The position numbers and the translations under genes are program-made. A stretch of DNA of 12,264 bases, from assembly GCA_937893735.1 (NCBI GenBank), contig CALBGD010000340.1:1-12264 (forward strand). Reading direction: 5' to 3'. Below the pieces are notes generated by a model. That model did no database searches and was not told the DNA's origin. It was given only the letters and a program-made list of their open reading frames with translations. The DNA comes from an uncultured Clostridia bacterium (lineage in GTDB: Bacteria; Bacillota; Clostridia; Oscillospirales; Ruminococcaceae). This document shows, piece by piece, positions 5,248-11,044 of the stretch (within the stretch, counting starts at the first letter, position 1; each line of letters opens with the position of its first letter).

Positions 5248-5671
5248 AGTCGTCAAACGGATTGCCTGCCATCGGCGGCGCCGGAGCCGGCGCGGGTGCA
5301 CTGTCGGAATACTGTCCCTCGGCGACCTTAACGAGATTCCCCGGCTGCATTATCCAGTCAAAGCTGGCGCGCCAGTTCCGGGAATTCTTCCCGCAGAGAA
5401 ACGCGCTCCGGGCGGCGGTGCTGAACACCTGCTCCAGATCGTAGCCGTCCTTCTGCGCCTTGGCAATGGCGCGGCGGCGTTTGTCGGTCAGCCGCGTTGC
5501 CGGAGGAAGCCGGGTACATATCCGGTTGAAGCTGTCCAGAACCGCCTTGTAGTCGTGCGAGGGCGGGTTCTTCAGCTCCTTCAAGAACGTCTGGAGTTCC
5601 TTCCACTGGGAAGCGGTCAGCTCGATGTCCACTGACCGGTCGTTTTCGTAGTCGTAAATCTTGAATTTCAT
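5240..5671 (-). CDS. Phage replication protein (helicase-loader partner type C-terminal domain)
   Basis: This is a 143-residue protein. Residues 45-118 resemble the conserved C-terminal domain of Firmicutes phage replication initiators: 'VLDSFNRICTRLPPATRLTD' then 'KRRRAIAKAQKDGYDLEQVF', followed by 'SAFLCGKNSRNWRASFDWIM' and 'QPGNLVKVAEGQYSD'. In such proteins this domain is usually fused to a DnaD- or HTH-type DNA-binding domain; here there is only a short, unrelated N-terminus (MKFKIYDYENDRSVDIELTA), so it is a stand-alone version. A Pro/Ala-rich linker (124-133) precedes the C-terminal GNPFDDYG. It is coupled to the DnaC-like gene by an 8-nt overlap, suggesting the two act together in bringing a helicase to the DNA. 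The ribosome site AAGGAG lies upstream of ATG 5671. Confidence 0.75.
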   Translation of the reverse strand: MKFKIYDYENDRSVDIELTASQWKELQTFLKELKNPPSHDYKAVLDSFNRICTRLPPATRLTDKRRRAIAKAQKDGYDLEQVFSTAARSAFLCGKNSRNWRASFDWIMQPGNLVKVAEGQYSDSAPAPAPAPPMAGNPFDDYG

Positions 5672-5696
5672 GCAATCTCTCTCCTTTCTTCGTTAG

Positions 5697-5770
5697 TCCC
5701 TGCTCTGTGTTTTCACGGGCTTGCAACCGTTCCATGTGGAGCCACATTAGGGCGGGGGAAATATCCCCCA
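5697..5770 (-). repeat. Intergenic element copy B, before the replication gene
   Basis: One of two copies of an intergenic element. The first 61 bases (5697-5757) match 6648-6708 at 52 of 61 positions without gaps. In minus-strand RNA the element begins with a GGGGG-ATATTT-CCCCC hairpin (5769-5754), continues through TGTGG-CT-CCACA, and includes ACGG-N8-CCGT. It lies between the 88-residue gene and the replication gene, in one of the few gaps in an otherwise tightly packed operon. Its function is unknown; it could be an RNA processing or regulatory site, or a recombination seam. Confidence 0.85.
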
Positions 5771-5775
5771 AGGCG

Positions 5776-6042
5776 CTATTTGCTGTATATCTTGATTCCT
5801 AGTTCACGTCCGAGCCATTCCAGTCCTTTATTAGTAAGCCAGAAAATTACACCATATTCAGATGGTGTATCATGTTCTGCATAACCGCGGGATTTAAGCT
5901 CAGTCCAGATTTTATCGGTTATTGTAGTAGCAAAATTATTACGATACGGTCGGTAAAATTTCTTTCCGTGCCTAGTGTACGGATTTTTGTAATCAAGACC
6001 GACAGCGTGTTTAGCTTCTTCTATGTGCTGAGTAGTTAGCAT
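5776..6042 (-). CDS. Small conserved phage protein of unknown function, low GC (88 aa)
   Basis: This 88-residue protein starts MLTTQHIEEAKHAVGLDYKN, has 'RPYRNNFATTI', and ends 'YGVIFWLTNKGLEWLGRELG' plus IKIYSK. I recall similar short proteins ('ML...Q...A.HA.GL...RN.F....T.KGL..L....G') in Firmicutes phages, without a known role; the C-terminal half could be a small winged helix. The base composition is visibly richer in A/T than the neighbours, which suggests separate acquisition. The start at ATG 6042 lies 5 bp after the HD-gene stop, with only a weak GAGG ribosome site. The gene sits with the HD gene between the two copies of the intergenic element. Confidence 0.75.
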   Translation of the reverse strand: MLTTQHIEEAKHAVGLDYKNPYTRHGKKFYRPYRNNFATTITDKIWTELKSRGYAEHDTPSEYGVIFWLTNKGLEWLGRELGIKIYSK

Positions 6043-6047
6043 AAACT

Positions 6048-6626
6048 TTAGCCTCTGTCCTTAATAAGATAAGTAGCCCGCATATCCGCCATATGGAGCA
6101 TTACCGCCAGAGGATACTTCTCATAAGCCGCATTCAGCCCACGGTCGCCGCCTTGGAACGCGCAGTCGAACGCTCCCATGTGCCAGCGGATAGCTGCGGC
6201 TTCCTCGTCCGAAAGCTCGATGAACTTGCTTGCAAGGTACAGAGATTTTTCGCCGTGTCCGAGCGGAAATTCATCATCGAAAACATACACCTGCTTTTCG
6301 ACCCACACGCCGTTCTCCTTGACGTTGCGCTTTTCAGTGCGGTAGCAGTTCGCCTTGCAGATATCGTGCAGGAGCGATACAATAATAATGCTGTCGCTGA
6401 AAGAAAAGCTCCCGTCAGGGTCGTAGCGGAGCACCTCGTACACATTCACGCTGTGCTGGAGCAGACCTCCCTCGTATGCGCCGTGATATTTAGTGCTTGC
6501 CGGAGCTGTGAAGAAATCCGTTTCCTCCTGAAGATAGAGGATGAGCTCCTCAATTCCGCTCCTGCCGGTAGAGCGGAGCAGGTCAGCGAACTGTTCCGCC
6601 AGCTGGTTCTGTGTTTCCTTGTCCAT
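6048..6626 (-). CDS. HD-domain phosphohydrolase-like protein
   Basis: This 192-residue protein carries metal-binding residues of the HD superfamily: His58 (GGLLQHSVNV), His87-Asp88 (VSLLHDICK), His124 (PLGHGEKS), His149 (IRWHMG) and Asp181 (MLHMADMRA). The 'Y..EGGLLQHS', 'FPLGHGEKS' and 'AIRWHMGAFD' blocks are familiar from a phage HD protein family. The substrate is unknown; nucleotides or cyclic nucleotides are possible, so a role in nucleotide supply or counter-defence would be speculation. I place the start at ATG 6626, with AAGGAGG 6 bases upstream. The longer in-frame extension to 6812 runs through the repeat element and is non-coding in my view. There is no membrane segment or signal peptide. 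Confidence 0.85.
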   Translation of the reverse strand: MDKETQNQLAEQFADLLRSTGRSGIEELILYLQEETDFFTAPASTKYHGAYEGGLLQHSVNVYEVLRYDPDGSFSFSDSIIIVSLLHDICKANCYRTEKRNVKENGVWVEKQVYVFDDEFPLGHGEKSLYLASKFIELSDEEAAAIRWHMGAFDCAFQGGDRGLNAAYEKYPLAVMLHMADMRATYLIKDRG

Positions 6627-6647
6627 AAAAAACCTCCTTGTAAATTT

Positions 6648-6718
6648 TCCTTGCTCTGCGTTTGCACGGGATTGCAACCGTTCCGTATGGAGCCGCATTA
6701 AGGTGGGGCAATGCCCCG
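6648..6718 (-). repeat. Intergenic element copy A, before the HD gene
   Basis: Partner of the element at 5697-5770 (52 of 61 bases identical over 6648-6708). In minus-strand RNA it starts with GGGGC-ATT-GCCCC (6717-6705), a hairpin that keeps its stem although its bases differ from the other copy, and contains ACGG-N8-CCGT. It lies directly after the stop of the 81-residue gene. Both copies could be read as a short peptide (M-x-LH-x-ERLQ...), but most base differences would change the amino acid, which argues for an RNA or DNA element. Confidence 0.85.
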
Positions 6719-6720
6719 GT

Positions 6721-6966
6721 TTATTTAGCTGGTATGGCAGGGTGCATATAAATGACCCTGCCAGCAGCCATGCCTTGTAATCGTTCGGCGCTGATTTTGA
6801 TTCTTGATACAACGCTCAGGACAAGCGACAATTCTTTGCTGTCCTGAAATACGCCTCCGGAAAGAAGCTTTTCAATTCCGACCCAGACTGCGTCGTATTT
6901 GTTCACCTTATCCAGCCCGTCAAGGTACAGTTTCAAAAATTCAATCAGCAGTTCTTCCTCATTCAT
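6721..6966 (-). CDS. Unknown small acidic protein (81 aa)
   Basis: This is an 81-residue protein I do not recognise. It is mostly helical and its first half is acidic (MNEEELLIEFLKLYLDGLD). The second half has hydrophobic helices (LSLVLSVVSRI) and a tail with 'GRVIYMHPAIP'. There is no clear membrane segment, zinc motif or DNA-binding motif. It starts at ATG 6966, overlapping the end of the membrane-protein gene by 8 nt (ATGAATGA), so it is translationally coupled to it. It ends directly at intergenic element copy A. Confidence 0.75.
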   Translation of the reverse strand: MNEEELLIEFLKLYLDGLDKVNKYDAVWVGIEKLLSGGVFQDSKELSLVLSVVSRIKISAERLQGMAAGRVIYMHPAIPAK

Positions 6967-7234
6967 TATCCAGAAACCTTTGTATCTCCGACTGCCGTTC
7001 CGCCCGACCTATCCTTATCCCTTTCCAGATACCGTCCGTGTAGGAGCGGCGGTTGACCGCGTTCCGGCAGCTCCGCCGCCCGGCAAGGAACCCTGTAACG
7101 CCGACAGCTGCCAGCGCCGCGAAGAAGAATATCACCGCCAGCGCCCGGCAGGGCAGAAGCCCCAGCGAAAGCGCATTCGCTGCCGCCATAGTCAGTACAC
7201 CGAACTGGAATGCAAGTGCATACTCGAATTTCAT
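6959..7234 (-). CDS. Small membrane protein with two predicted helices (91 aa)
   Basis: This 91-residue protein has two hydrophobic segments, about residues 8-26 (AFQFGVLTMAAANALSLGLL) and 31-51 (ALAVIFFFAALAAVGVTGFL). A basic cytoplasmic-type tail follows (AGRRSCRNAVNRRSYTDGIW). A hairpin in the membrane with both ends inside is the simplest topology. No family is recognised; small two-helix membrane proteins are common in phage early regions and may act on the host membrane or in superinfection exclusion, but nothing proves that here. The start overlaps the previous stop as ATGA and lies 8 bases after AAGGAG. The gene is 8-nt coupled to the next one. Confidence 0.75.
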   Translation of the reverse strand: MKFEYALAFQFGVLTMAAANALSLGLLPCRALAVIFFFAALAAVGVTGFLAGRRSCRNAVNRRSYTDGIWKGIRIGRAERQSEIQRFLDNE

Positions 7235-7395
7235 TTCAGAAGCTCCTTTCTAATCCGCTTGATGTTGCCGCTTATCTTGTGTTCCAGAACCAGCTCGTCC
7301 GGGGTGTCCTTGCAGACGAGCCAGTTTTCCGGATTCAGCCGTAACGAGGCTATGTCCTGCCGCTGGCGGCGGGTGGGATTCTTTCCGTGCTTCAT
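7231..7395 (-). CDS. 54-residue DUF6906-type small protein
   Basis: A very short gene encoding MKHGKNPTRRQRQDIASLRL followed by NPENWLVCKDTPDELVLEHK and a tail ending IRKELLK. The 'GK.PTR.Q...I....LNPENWLV.KD.PD.L.L.H...G' pattern matches a small protein common in Firmicutes phages and mobile elements that I associate with DUF6906; its function is unknown. Both junctions support it: its ATG overlaps the MuB-like stop as ATGA (7392-7395), and its own TGA overlaps the next start as ATGA (7231-7234). A competing 68-residue frame over the same DNA has no such fit and an implausible Arg/Pro-rich composition. An AAGGAG for the next gene lies within its last codons. Confidence 0.85.
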   Translation of the reverse strand: MKHGKNPTRRQRQDIASLRLNPENWLVCKDTPDELVLEHKISGNIKRIRKELLK

Positions 7396-8372
7396 GCCCG
7401 CACCGCCTTTTCTGCACCCTCAATATTAGCGCCCGTGATTTTAGCAGTCTCGACAAGTCCCTTGAAGTCGCATTTATTAATAGAATAAGCCTTCGTGAAC
7501 AGCCTGACAGCGCCCCTCAGTCCCAGTTTGCTGTTTGAAACCGCTTTCAGGAATTCAAGCTCTTTGACCTGTCCGTCAAGCACTGGGAAAATCATTCTTA
7601 TGTCATTCAGCGAAATATCGGTTGTTTTGAGCTCCTGAAGCTGCCAGCGGCGGTTGACGGTCTGCTTGTAGTCCTTGCCGGTCTTGCTGCCTTCCATTCG
7701 TTCTACGATTCCGTGATTCCCGACCAGAACCACTCCGCAGGTCTGATCGCGCTCATCAAAATCATCGGATATCTGCCGGAGCGCTTCGATCGCGTTAAAT
7801 GAAAGGTGCTGTGCTTCGTCTACAACGATGAGCATTCCGTCATGGAGCTTGGCTTCAATGCTCATGTACATATCGTCTATTGACTGATTGCTCGGAATGT
7901 TGAGCTTTATTGCTATCTGCTTCAGGACGGCTCTTGTGCCGCGTGTGCAGGCTCCGGCTTTCACCGCTATGCAGCTTTCCGGATTATCCTCGGCATATTT
8001 CAGGACAGCCTTCGTCTTGCCGACGCCGGGATCCCCGACTACTATGCCGAAGCCGCCCATTATCTGAATATTCCTGATCGTCTGGTATGTAAGATTCGAT
8101 GTGCTTATCGGAGCATATCGAACCGGCTTGTAGTTCTTGACAGCCTCTTCCTTGACCTTGAAGTAGTCCGCGATTATACCGAACTGCCTGTCGAGGTCTC
8201 CGCCATAATTGCCCTTTCTTAGCGCCGAAAGAACCGGCTGCTTTATTCCGATAAGCCTGCACACTTCCGCAGCAGAATTCTTTTCGGCTATCAGCTCCTC
8301 CAGTCTCTGGAGGAGCGCCGTCTGCTCCGGCGTGTATTCTCTGGTCTGGTTCAGTGATTTTTCGTTATCCAT
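7392..8372 (-). CDS. B: MuB-like transposition ATPase (target selection)
   Basis: This 326-residue AAA+ ATPase should bind target DNA, activate the transposase and give target immunity. An N-terminal helix-turn-helix lies at about residues 33-60 (SAAEVCRLIGIKQPVLSALR), as in MuB. Walker A is GDPGVGKT (113-120) and Walker B LIVVDEAQ (181-188). The C-terminal part (about 260-326) holds the small helical domain with 'LRGAVRLFTKAYSIN'. Its length is close to MuB (312). It begins 8 nt inside the end of the MuA-like gene (ATGGATAA), so the two are coupled, which suits their partnership. Related ATPases occur in Tn7 (TnsC) and Tn552-type elements, but the MuA partner, the HTH and the gemA/mor context point to the Mu type. 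Confidence 0.93.
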   Translation of the reverse strand: MDNEKSLNQTREYTPEQTALLQRLEELIAEKNSAAEVCRLIGIKQPVLSALRKGNYGGDLDRQFGIIADYFKVKEEAVKNYKPVRYAPISTSNLTYQTIRNIQIMGGFGIVVGDPGVGKTKAVLKYAEDNPESCIAVKAGACTRGTRAVLKQIAIKLNIPSNQSIDDMYMSIEAKLHDGMLIVVDEAQHLSFNAIEALRQISDDFDERDQTCGVVLVGNHGIVERMEGSKTGKDYKQTVNRRWQLQELKTTDISLNDIRMIFPVLDGQVKELEFLKAVSNSKLGLRGAVRLFTKAYSINKCDFKGLVETAKITGANIEGAEKAVRA

Positions 8373-10374
8373 GATTTTCGTCCTTTCTGGAAGCTATCGC
8401 ACTTGCGGATAGCAGTTCAACAAACGATGTAACAGCGGTGATGTCTCTGAGATCCGGGTGTTCCTCGACCTCTTCTTCCGCGAATACCGGGATATATGTG
8501 CTGGGCTGAACAATACCGCCGCTGTCCCGGCTCTTTTCGACCAGCCTTTCAACGGCTATTGCCAGCTCGTCTATGCGCTTGTCCGGGTCAACGGCGTTGA
8601 TTATGCCGTTCTTGACAGCAAGGATAGCTTTTCTGATTGCAGAATTGCGCTTGCCGAGATCCTCAAAGTCTTTAAGAGAAGCCGTGATATAATCCATCAT
8701 CAGCTCGTCAGCCAGCTTCCATGTCCACAGATACTTGTCCGTTTCCATGTCGTACAGCCTTACCTCGCGCGGATCGCAGGGATCATAGCGGACATATACC
8801 CAATCATTGATGTGCATGAGCGCCTCGTCACCGTAATACCACAGCTTGTCGCCGCACATCGTGATGAATACGCCGTTGCGCTTGATTTTCTGCGCCCGAC
8901 TCATGCGCTTCAGGAGCAGGTCGAGCGTGTGCTCGGAAGCCGGGCGGCGGAACTCGTCTGCCCGCTTCTTAATATCCGTGTTCCAGACCTCCATGCGGGT
9001 CAGTCCGTCAAAACCTCTTGCTTTGCCGCCGTAGGGATCCTGATTGTACTCGCCGTCTATCCATGCGTCTATAAGAGCGACGATCTGCTGATCCTCCGGA
9101 ACTATTCCGTGCTTCAGCTTGTATTTCAGGCTTTCAGGGCGCTCCAGCACGTTTCCTCCGCAGTATGTAGGGATATCCCGCGAAAAATGCTCCTTGAAGG
9201 TGCGGAACATACGCTCGACCGCCTTAGCGTCGGCGTTCTTCGGGATAGCGAAGATAGTTTCCACACCGAGGCGTTCCAGAATGGTCGGCGGCTGCTCGTC
9301 CTTGTTCCAGAGCTTCCGCGACCTGTGACCGCGCCCGGCAAAGTCATGCGTGGTGAATTCGGAACCATTATCCGCATATACCCGTTTAGGGAACCCGCAC
9401 CTCATGACGCCGTTCCGGAACGCCAGCAGCGTATCCGCCATTGAAGGATCCTCCGTAACGTGCCAGCCGACTGCCATTCCGGAAAGTGCGTCCAGAAACA
9501 TTGTGATATACAGCCTGTGGAGCCTGCCGTTTTCTCCTCTGGTGGTAAAATCGCAGGTGTGGTTATCGGCTATCCACACGTCATTTGCATGAAGTTCGTC
9601 GTAGATACGGTCTACATACGGCATACAGTGATCATCAAAGAACTTCTTGCCTTCACGCATGAGAGCCTTTTCACAGTACGGTATCTTCTGGGCTTCCCTC
9701 CGGAACGTCCGCTCTGACGGCACGTCTGCATATTCTTCGGGGTAGTGTTCCCTCATGAAATCCAGCGTTTTCGTATACGAGCGGCTCACAGTCCTGCGGC
9801 TTTCATTGAGATATACATACTGAAAGCAATCCCATGCGTGCTTCGGAATGCTCGACTGCCCCTTGTTATGTCCACCGCGGTGGTCGATGAGCGCCGCCAG
9901 ATCTCCTGATTTATACGCGCGGTACTTGCGGTAAAGGATATCTATGCTAATGCTGATATCCGGATATTTCAGCTTCTGTGCGCCGACGAACATCTCATCT
10001 ACCTTGCATTTTCCGTACTTCGCTCCGCTGCGTTCGCGCTCGGACAGCCACTCTTGCAGGAGACTGCTCCAGAATGCTATTTCGTCACGCTGTTCGCTGG
10101 AAAATTCCGATAAGGCGATTTGACGGCGCTTTTCAATCGGCTTTAATTCCGGTTTAATCATGGGTTCAAGACCCAGCTTCTGGCGCTGCTGTGCTTCCCA
10201 TTTGAGCTGTTCGCGCTCGGAAAGCGCGGTCAGCGGCACCTGATACTCTATCCGGTTGTTGGCGGCGTTGTCCTTGGTTTCGCCTATGAGCTTGCCGTTC
10301 TGGACGAGCCGTCTCACATACTGCGGCGTACACCCTTTTATCTCCGCGACCTCTGCCGTTGATAGGTAAGTCAA
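8365..10374 (-). CDS. A: MuA-like DDE transposase
   Basis: With the TTG start at 10374 the protein has 669 residues (MuA has 663). An N-terminal helix-turn-helix is at 2-30 (YLSTAEVAEIKGCTPQYVRR). An end-binding helical region follows (about 90-230). The catalytic core has Asp270 (VWIADNH), Asp335 (VYADNGSEF) and Glu387 (AKAVERMFRTF), almost the same positions as D269, D336 and E392 in MuA. The Mu-type C-terminal beta-barrel follows (LLLKRMSRAQKIKRNGVFIT to 'LYDMETDKYLWTWK'), then a helical tail that would contact the MuB partner. TTG is chosen because AAGGAG lies 8 bases upstream and the HTH begins at once; the open frame to 10476 runs through the small-RNA region. A weak TTG start may keep transposase levels low. 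Confidence 0.95.
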   Translation of the reverse strand: MTYLSTAEVAEIKGCTPQYVRRLVQNGKLIGETKDNAANNRIEYQVPLTALSEREQLKWEAQQRQKLGLEPMIKPELKPIEKRRQIALSEFSSEQRDEIAFWSSLLQEWLSERERSGAKYGKCKVDEMFVGAQKLKYPDISISIDILYRKYRAYKSGDLAALIDHRGGHNKGQSSIPKHAWDCFQYVYLNESRRTVSRSYTKTLDFMREHYPEEYADVPSERTFRREAQKIPYCEKALMREGKKFFDDHCMPYVDRIYDELHANDVWIADNHTCDFTTRGENGRLHRLYITMFLDALSGMAVGWHVTEDPSMADTLLAFRNGVMRCGFPKRVYADNGSEFTTHDFAGRGHRSRKLWNKDEQPPTILERLGVETIFAIPKNADAKAVERMFRTFKEHFSRDIPTYCGGNVLERPESLKYKLKHGIVPEDQQIVALIDAWIDGEYNQDPYGGKARGFDGLTRMEVWNTDIKKRADEFRRPASEHTLDLLLKRMSRAQKIKRNGVFITMCGDKLWYYGDEALMHINDWVYVRYDPCDPREVRLYDMETDKYLWTWKLADELMMDYITASLKDFEDLGKRNSAIRKAILAVKNGIINAVDPDKRIDELAIAVERLVEKSRDSGGIVQPSTYIPVFAEEEVEEHPDLRDITAVTSFVELLSASAIASRKDENHG

Positions 10375-10404
10375 GGTGATCTCTCCTTTCTGTAAGATTT
10401 TTAC

Positions 10405-10433
10405 TTGACAAAAGCGTAATGCTCTGATATACT
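10405..10433 (+). promoter_or_regulatory. Consensus plus-strand promoter TTGACA-17-TATACT
   Basis: TTGACA at 10405-10410 (6 of 6), a 17-bp spacer, and TATACT at 10428-10433 (5 of 6). The start is expected near 10440. It points away from the transposase gene and against all genes of the window. It lies only 31 bp upstream of the transposase TTG codon, so RNA polymerase here could also interfere with early-operon readthrough. Confidence 0.85.
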
Positions 10434-10439
10434 TTAGAC

Positions 10440-10510
10440 GGAGCCTTAGGTCACGCAGAAATGATATTCCGTGCAAAGAGTAGTCGTTTCTGCCGAGGCT
10501 CTATTTTTTA
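10440..10510 (+). ncRNA. Predicted ~70-nt structured RNA with its own terminator
   Basis: It begins at the predicted start of the consensus promoter. Its two ends pair: GAGCCT (10441-10446) with AGGCTC (10496-10501), then after an 8/2-nt internal loop GCAGAAA (10455-10461) with TTTCTGC (10487-10493). A 25-nt apical loop lies between (10462-10486). Right after the closing stem comes TATTTTTTA (10502-10510), a good release tract, so transcription should stop near 10509. There is no open frame of note in it. It is antisense to the untranslated stretch between the 144-residue gene and the transposase gene, so it may control early readthrough in cis, or act in trans through its loop. Promoter, fold and T run are seen; existence as an RNA is inferred. 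Confidence 0.7.
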
Positions 10511-10532
10511 TGCTCCGACCTGCCATCATCAG

Positions 10533-10582
10533 CGCAGGGCGGTCATTCCCTGCGGACGAACAACCCGCTGCCGGGCTGCTCG
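10533..10582 (-). promoter_or_regulatory. Two tandem hairpins upstream of the transposase gene
   Basis: Read on the minus strand, an 11-bp stem with two G-U pairs forms first: CGAGCAGCCCG-GCAG-CGGGTTGTTCG (10582-10557). Two bases later comes a perfect 7-bp stem, CGCAGGG-AATGACCG-CCCTGCG (10554-10533). The first is stable only as minus-strand RNA (the G-U pairs become A-C mismatches on the other strand), which suggests selection in the early mRNA. No T run follows. The pair lies in the 235-bp gap between the 144-residue gene and the transposase gene and may tune readthrough, mRNA stability or processing. Confidence 0.5.
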
Positions 10583-10609
10583 TTTCGGCTGTTTGATGAA
10601 TTGTATGCT

Positions 10610-11044
10610 TTACCGATTACCTCTTCCGGCAAAATCACGAGCGCAGAATGGTACCTGCTCCCTATTTTCCTCCTGCGGAGCTTTTTCCTTGCCCATCAAC
10701 CGTGCGTGCTCTTTAACCAGTTCATCAACCTTAGCAGTAGCGCCAACGATACATTCTCTTGCACCCTGAAGAAGATATTTCAGAGTTTTTTGTATCTTAT
10801 CGACTTCGTCCTCAATCATGGTGATCGGTGCGTTATCCTCGAACCACGGGAAAGCCTTTGCGCAGAAATCCCATTCTGCGTCCTCCTTATTCAACAGATA
10901 CTTGCCGCCGTACACATCGTTGCCGTTCTCGGCGGTATGCCAGACTACATAAGGGTCAGGAGCGGTCTCGGAATGAGCAAGAACCATTCCGTTGGCTACC
11001 ATCAGGACGGTGTAGCCCTGAATAATGTCATTGTTTCTGATCAT
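10610..11044 (-). CDS. Unknown early protein (144 aa)
   Basis: This is a 144-residue protein without a named family. The N-terminal half (residues 1-75) has 'IIQGYTVLMVANGMVLAHSE', then 'APDPYVVWHTAENGNDVYGG' and 'WDFCAKAFPWFEDN'. This is a pattern of strands and aromatics that I have seen in small Firmicutes phage proteins of the kind 'G....V..A......PYV.W.......Y..G.Y'. The C-terminal half is a charged helix (DEVDKIQKTLKYLL, KVDELVKEHARLMGKEKA) and a basic end. There is no membrane segment. Its ATG overlaps the stop of the XRE-sigma fusion gene as ATGA, so the two are coupled and may be functionally linked. A 235-bp structured gap follows its stop. Confidence 0.75.
   Translation of the reverse strand: MIRNNDIIQGYTVLMVANGMVLAHSETAPDPYVVWHTAENGNDVYGGKYLLNKEDAEWDFCAKAFPWFEDNAPITMIEDEVDKIQKTLKYLLQGARECIVGATAKVDELVKEHARLMGKEKAPQEENREQVPFCARDFAGRGNR

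Noticed and set aside
5358..5771. 137-codon minus-strand frame beginning in element copy B (M-x-LH-x-ERLQ...)
   Set aside because: It runs out of frame through the replication gene. The related start in copy A differs mostly at amino-acid-changing positions, so a translated peptide is not favoured.
7250..7456. 68-codon minus-strand frame overlapping the end of the MuB-like gene
   Set aside because: The 54-residue frame (7231-7395) in the same place matches a known small phage protein pattern and has ATGA junctions on both sides.
8458..9444. 328-codon open frame on the plus strand
   Set aside because: It is the mirror of the transposase gene, which has full domain and catalytic-site support; the plus frame has no ribosome site or recognisable protein.
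10465..10476. Short motif ATTCCGTGCAAA in the small RNA, shared at 11 of 12 bases with the minus-strand leader of the HD gene
   Set aside because: The two would have the same sense and could not pair with each other; the other copy of the element lacks the match, so chance is likely.
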